A model generated the notes under the pieces. It ran no database searches. It was not told where the DNA came from and worked only from the letters and a program-made list of their open reading frames with translations. The position numbers and the translations under genes were made by a program. DNA of 5,074 nt from Chloroflexota bacterium (GTDB lineage Bacteria; Chloroflexota; Dehalococcoidia; SM23-28-2; RBG-16-64-32), in assembly GCA_016190405.1 (NCBI GenBank), contig JACPQO010000039.1:1-5074 (forward strand). Direction: 5' to 3'. This document shows positions 4,281 through 5,074 of the stretch, in pieces (position 1 is the stretch's first letter; every line of letters starts with the position of its first letter).

Positions 4281-5074
4281 ATTAAGTACGTAGGAGCTCT
4301 CTGCCTTAGCCTGTTTGCGGCCGGCGCCCTGGCCGCTGTTCTCGTCTCCAGGGGAACGCCGCCGACCAGCGCCGGTTACGACGCTGAGGCCCAGGCCTTG
4401 CTCACCGTCATCAACACCTACCGTCAGGCCTACGGCGCCGGCCCGCTGGCCATCGACCCCAAGTTCAATGACGCCGCCGCCTGGATGAGCGACGACATGG
4501 CGGACTATGACTACGTGGGCCATACCGACTCCTTGGGGAGGAGCATGACTCAAAGGTTGCAGTTCTTCGCCAATCCCTTCCCCTACACGGCCTGGGGCGA
4601 GAACGTCGCCGGCGGCTACGAGACGGCGAACGACGTGTTCGACGGGTGGAAGAACTCCCCCGGCCACAATACCAACGTGCTGAAGCCCGAGTACAACGTC
4701 ATTGGCATCTCCCGCACCACCGCTTCCGGGACCACCTACGCCTGGTACTGGGTCACCGATTTCGGCCGGTTGCCCGGCGGCGTGGCCACCCCCACCCCCA
4801 CCGCCACGCTCACGGCCACGCCAACTGTGACCCTCGCGCCGACGCCCACGCCGACGCCCACGCCCACGCCCACACCCACCAAGACACCGACTCCCGCGGG
4901 CGGGTCTCAGACGGAGATCGACCTGTCTCCGGGCTGGAACCTGATCTCCCTGCCTTTGGTGCCGGGCGACCCGACGCCAGCGGCGGTGCTGGCGTCCATT
5001 CTGGGCAAGCTGGACAGCGCCTGGGCGTACCAGACGGGCGGCGCGGGTGCCGGCGCCGCCGCGGCCGCAGCCTG
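4281..5074 (+). CDS. Secreted CAP/SCP-family protein with Thr-Pro linker and GWN module (3' end outside window; start uncertain)
   Basis: The frame is open from 4272 to the window end. Read from ATT 4281 the product starts (M)KYVGALCLSLFAAGALAA, a convincing signal peptide with a likely cut near A31. A CAP (SCP/PR1-like) domain spans about residues 34-165: VINTYRQAYGAGPL, GHTDSLG with H81, WGENVAGG with E107, W..SPGHN with H129, and a YAWYWVTDFG end. H81, E107 and H129 fit the usual CAP cavity residues. Bacterial CAP proteins are extracellular, with varied or unknown activities. A Thr-Pro linker (170-205) leads to GWNLISLPL from residue 218 and SAWAY, the first half of a GWN module as in the first gene. 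No ATG, GTG or TTG lies in frame ahead of the signal peptide except ATG 4263, which is cut off by TAG at 4269. ATT 4281, with a weak AGGG seven bases upstream, is my best start; a sequence error or a disabling mutation is possible. Confidence 0.82.
   Translation, partial: MKYVGALCLSLFAAGALAAVLVSRGTPPTSAGYDAEAQALLTVINTYRQAYGAGPLAIDPKFNDAAAWMSDDMADYDYVGHTDSLGRSMTQRLQFFANPFPYTAWGENVAGGYETANDVFDGWKNSPGHNTNVLKPEYNVIGISRTTASGTTYAWYWVTDFGRLPGGVATPTPTATLTATPTVTLAPTPTPTPTPTPTPTKTPTPAGGSQTEIDLSPGWNLISLPLVPGDPTPAAVLASILGKLDSAWAYQTGGAGAGAAAAAA
4842..4880 (+). repeat. Hexanucleotide-type tandem repeat coding for (Thr-Pro)n
   Basis: Six-base units close to ACGCCC repeat here and encode six consecutive Thr-Pro pairs plus a final Thr, the core of a longer Thr/Pro-rich linker covering about 4788-4895. 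Such linkers separate extracellular domains as extended, possibly glycosylated spacers. The repeat could vary in length between strains by slippage without breaking the frame. Confidence 0.85.

Noticed and set aside
4179..4667. Minus-strand open frame opposite the CAP gene start
   Set aside because: The plus strand encodes clear CAP motifs across this stretch; the minus frame has none, and no promoter or ribosome site supports it.
4842..4880. Hexanucleotide repeat as a CRISPR-like or non-coding repeat array
   Set aside because: The units are contiguous without spacers and encode an in-frame Thr-Pro linker between two extracellular domains.
5059..5066. GCGGCCGC (NotI site) near the window end as a possible cloning-vector remnant
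   Set aside because: Another GCGGCCGC occurs inside the third gene near 3067, so the site is expected in this GC-rich DNA, and the reading frame stays open through it.

Overview
This GC-rich window encodes four consecutive plus-strand genes, and every one appears to be an exported, modular surface or secreted protein. No enzyme of central metabolism, RNA gene, mobile element or CRISPR array is visible. The style (Thr-Pro linkers, a CAP domain followed by a 'GWNLISLP' module, choice-of-anchor and carboxypeptidase-regulatory-like domains) is what I associate with Chloroflexota such as Dehalococcoidia or Anaerolineae. That taxonomic guess is inference from style, not a search result.

Layout. 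(1) 1-351: C-terminal part of a protein carrying a GWN-type module and ending in a transmembrane segment followed by Arg-Arg. (2) 352-497: a 146-bp intergenic stretch with base-pairing potential; the last part can fold over the start codon of the next gene. (3) 498-2030: a 510-residue secreted protein with a signal peptide, a carbohydrate-binding-like beta-sandwich, a filler domain, a carboxypeptidase-regulatory-like domain and an 80-residue C-terminal tail. (4) 2031-2162: a gap with a 13-bp perfect hairpin, then a good sigma70-type promoter and a strong Shine-Dalgarno site. (5) 2163-4214: a 683-residue choice-of-anchor L protein with two carboxypeptidase-regulatory-like domains and the same 80-residue tail. 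(6) 4215-4280: a short gap. (7) 4281 to the window end: a CAP/SCP-family protein with a signal peptide, a Thr-Pro linker and the start of another GWN module. It has no ATG/GTG/TTG start in frame before its signal peptide.

The unifying feature is a small aromatic-rich module (GWN-[FL]-I, VW-[AS]-[YF], W-x-S-[YF]-DPD, AG-x-GY) present in whole or part in all four proteins. In the first and last it begins with the GWN strand. In the two middle proteins the GWNLFGW strand comes last, right at the stop codon, which looks like a circularly permuted or phase-shifted version. In the two middle genes the tail is 86% identical in protein and about 87% in DNA (hand counts), clearly more alike than the domains before it. 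It sits where an anchoring or sorting signal would be expected on a choice-of-anchor protein. The best candidate for something undescribed is therefore this tail as an attachment or assembly domain in a locus of co-encoded cell-surface proteins; that function is a hypothesis.
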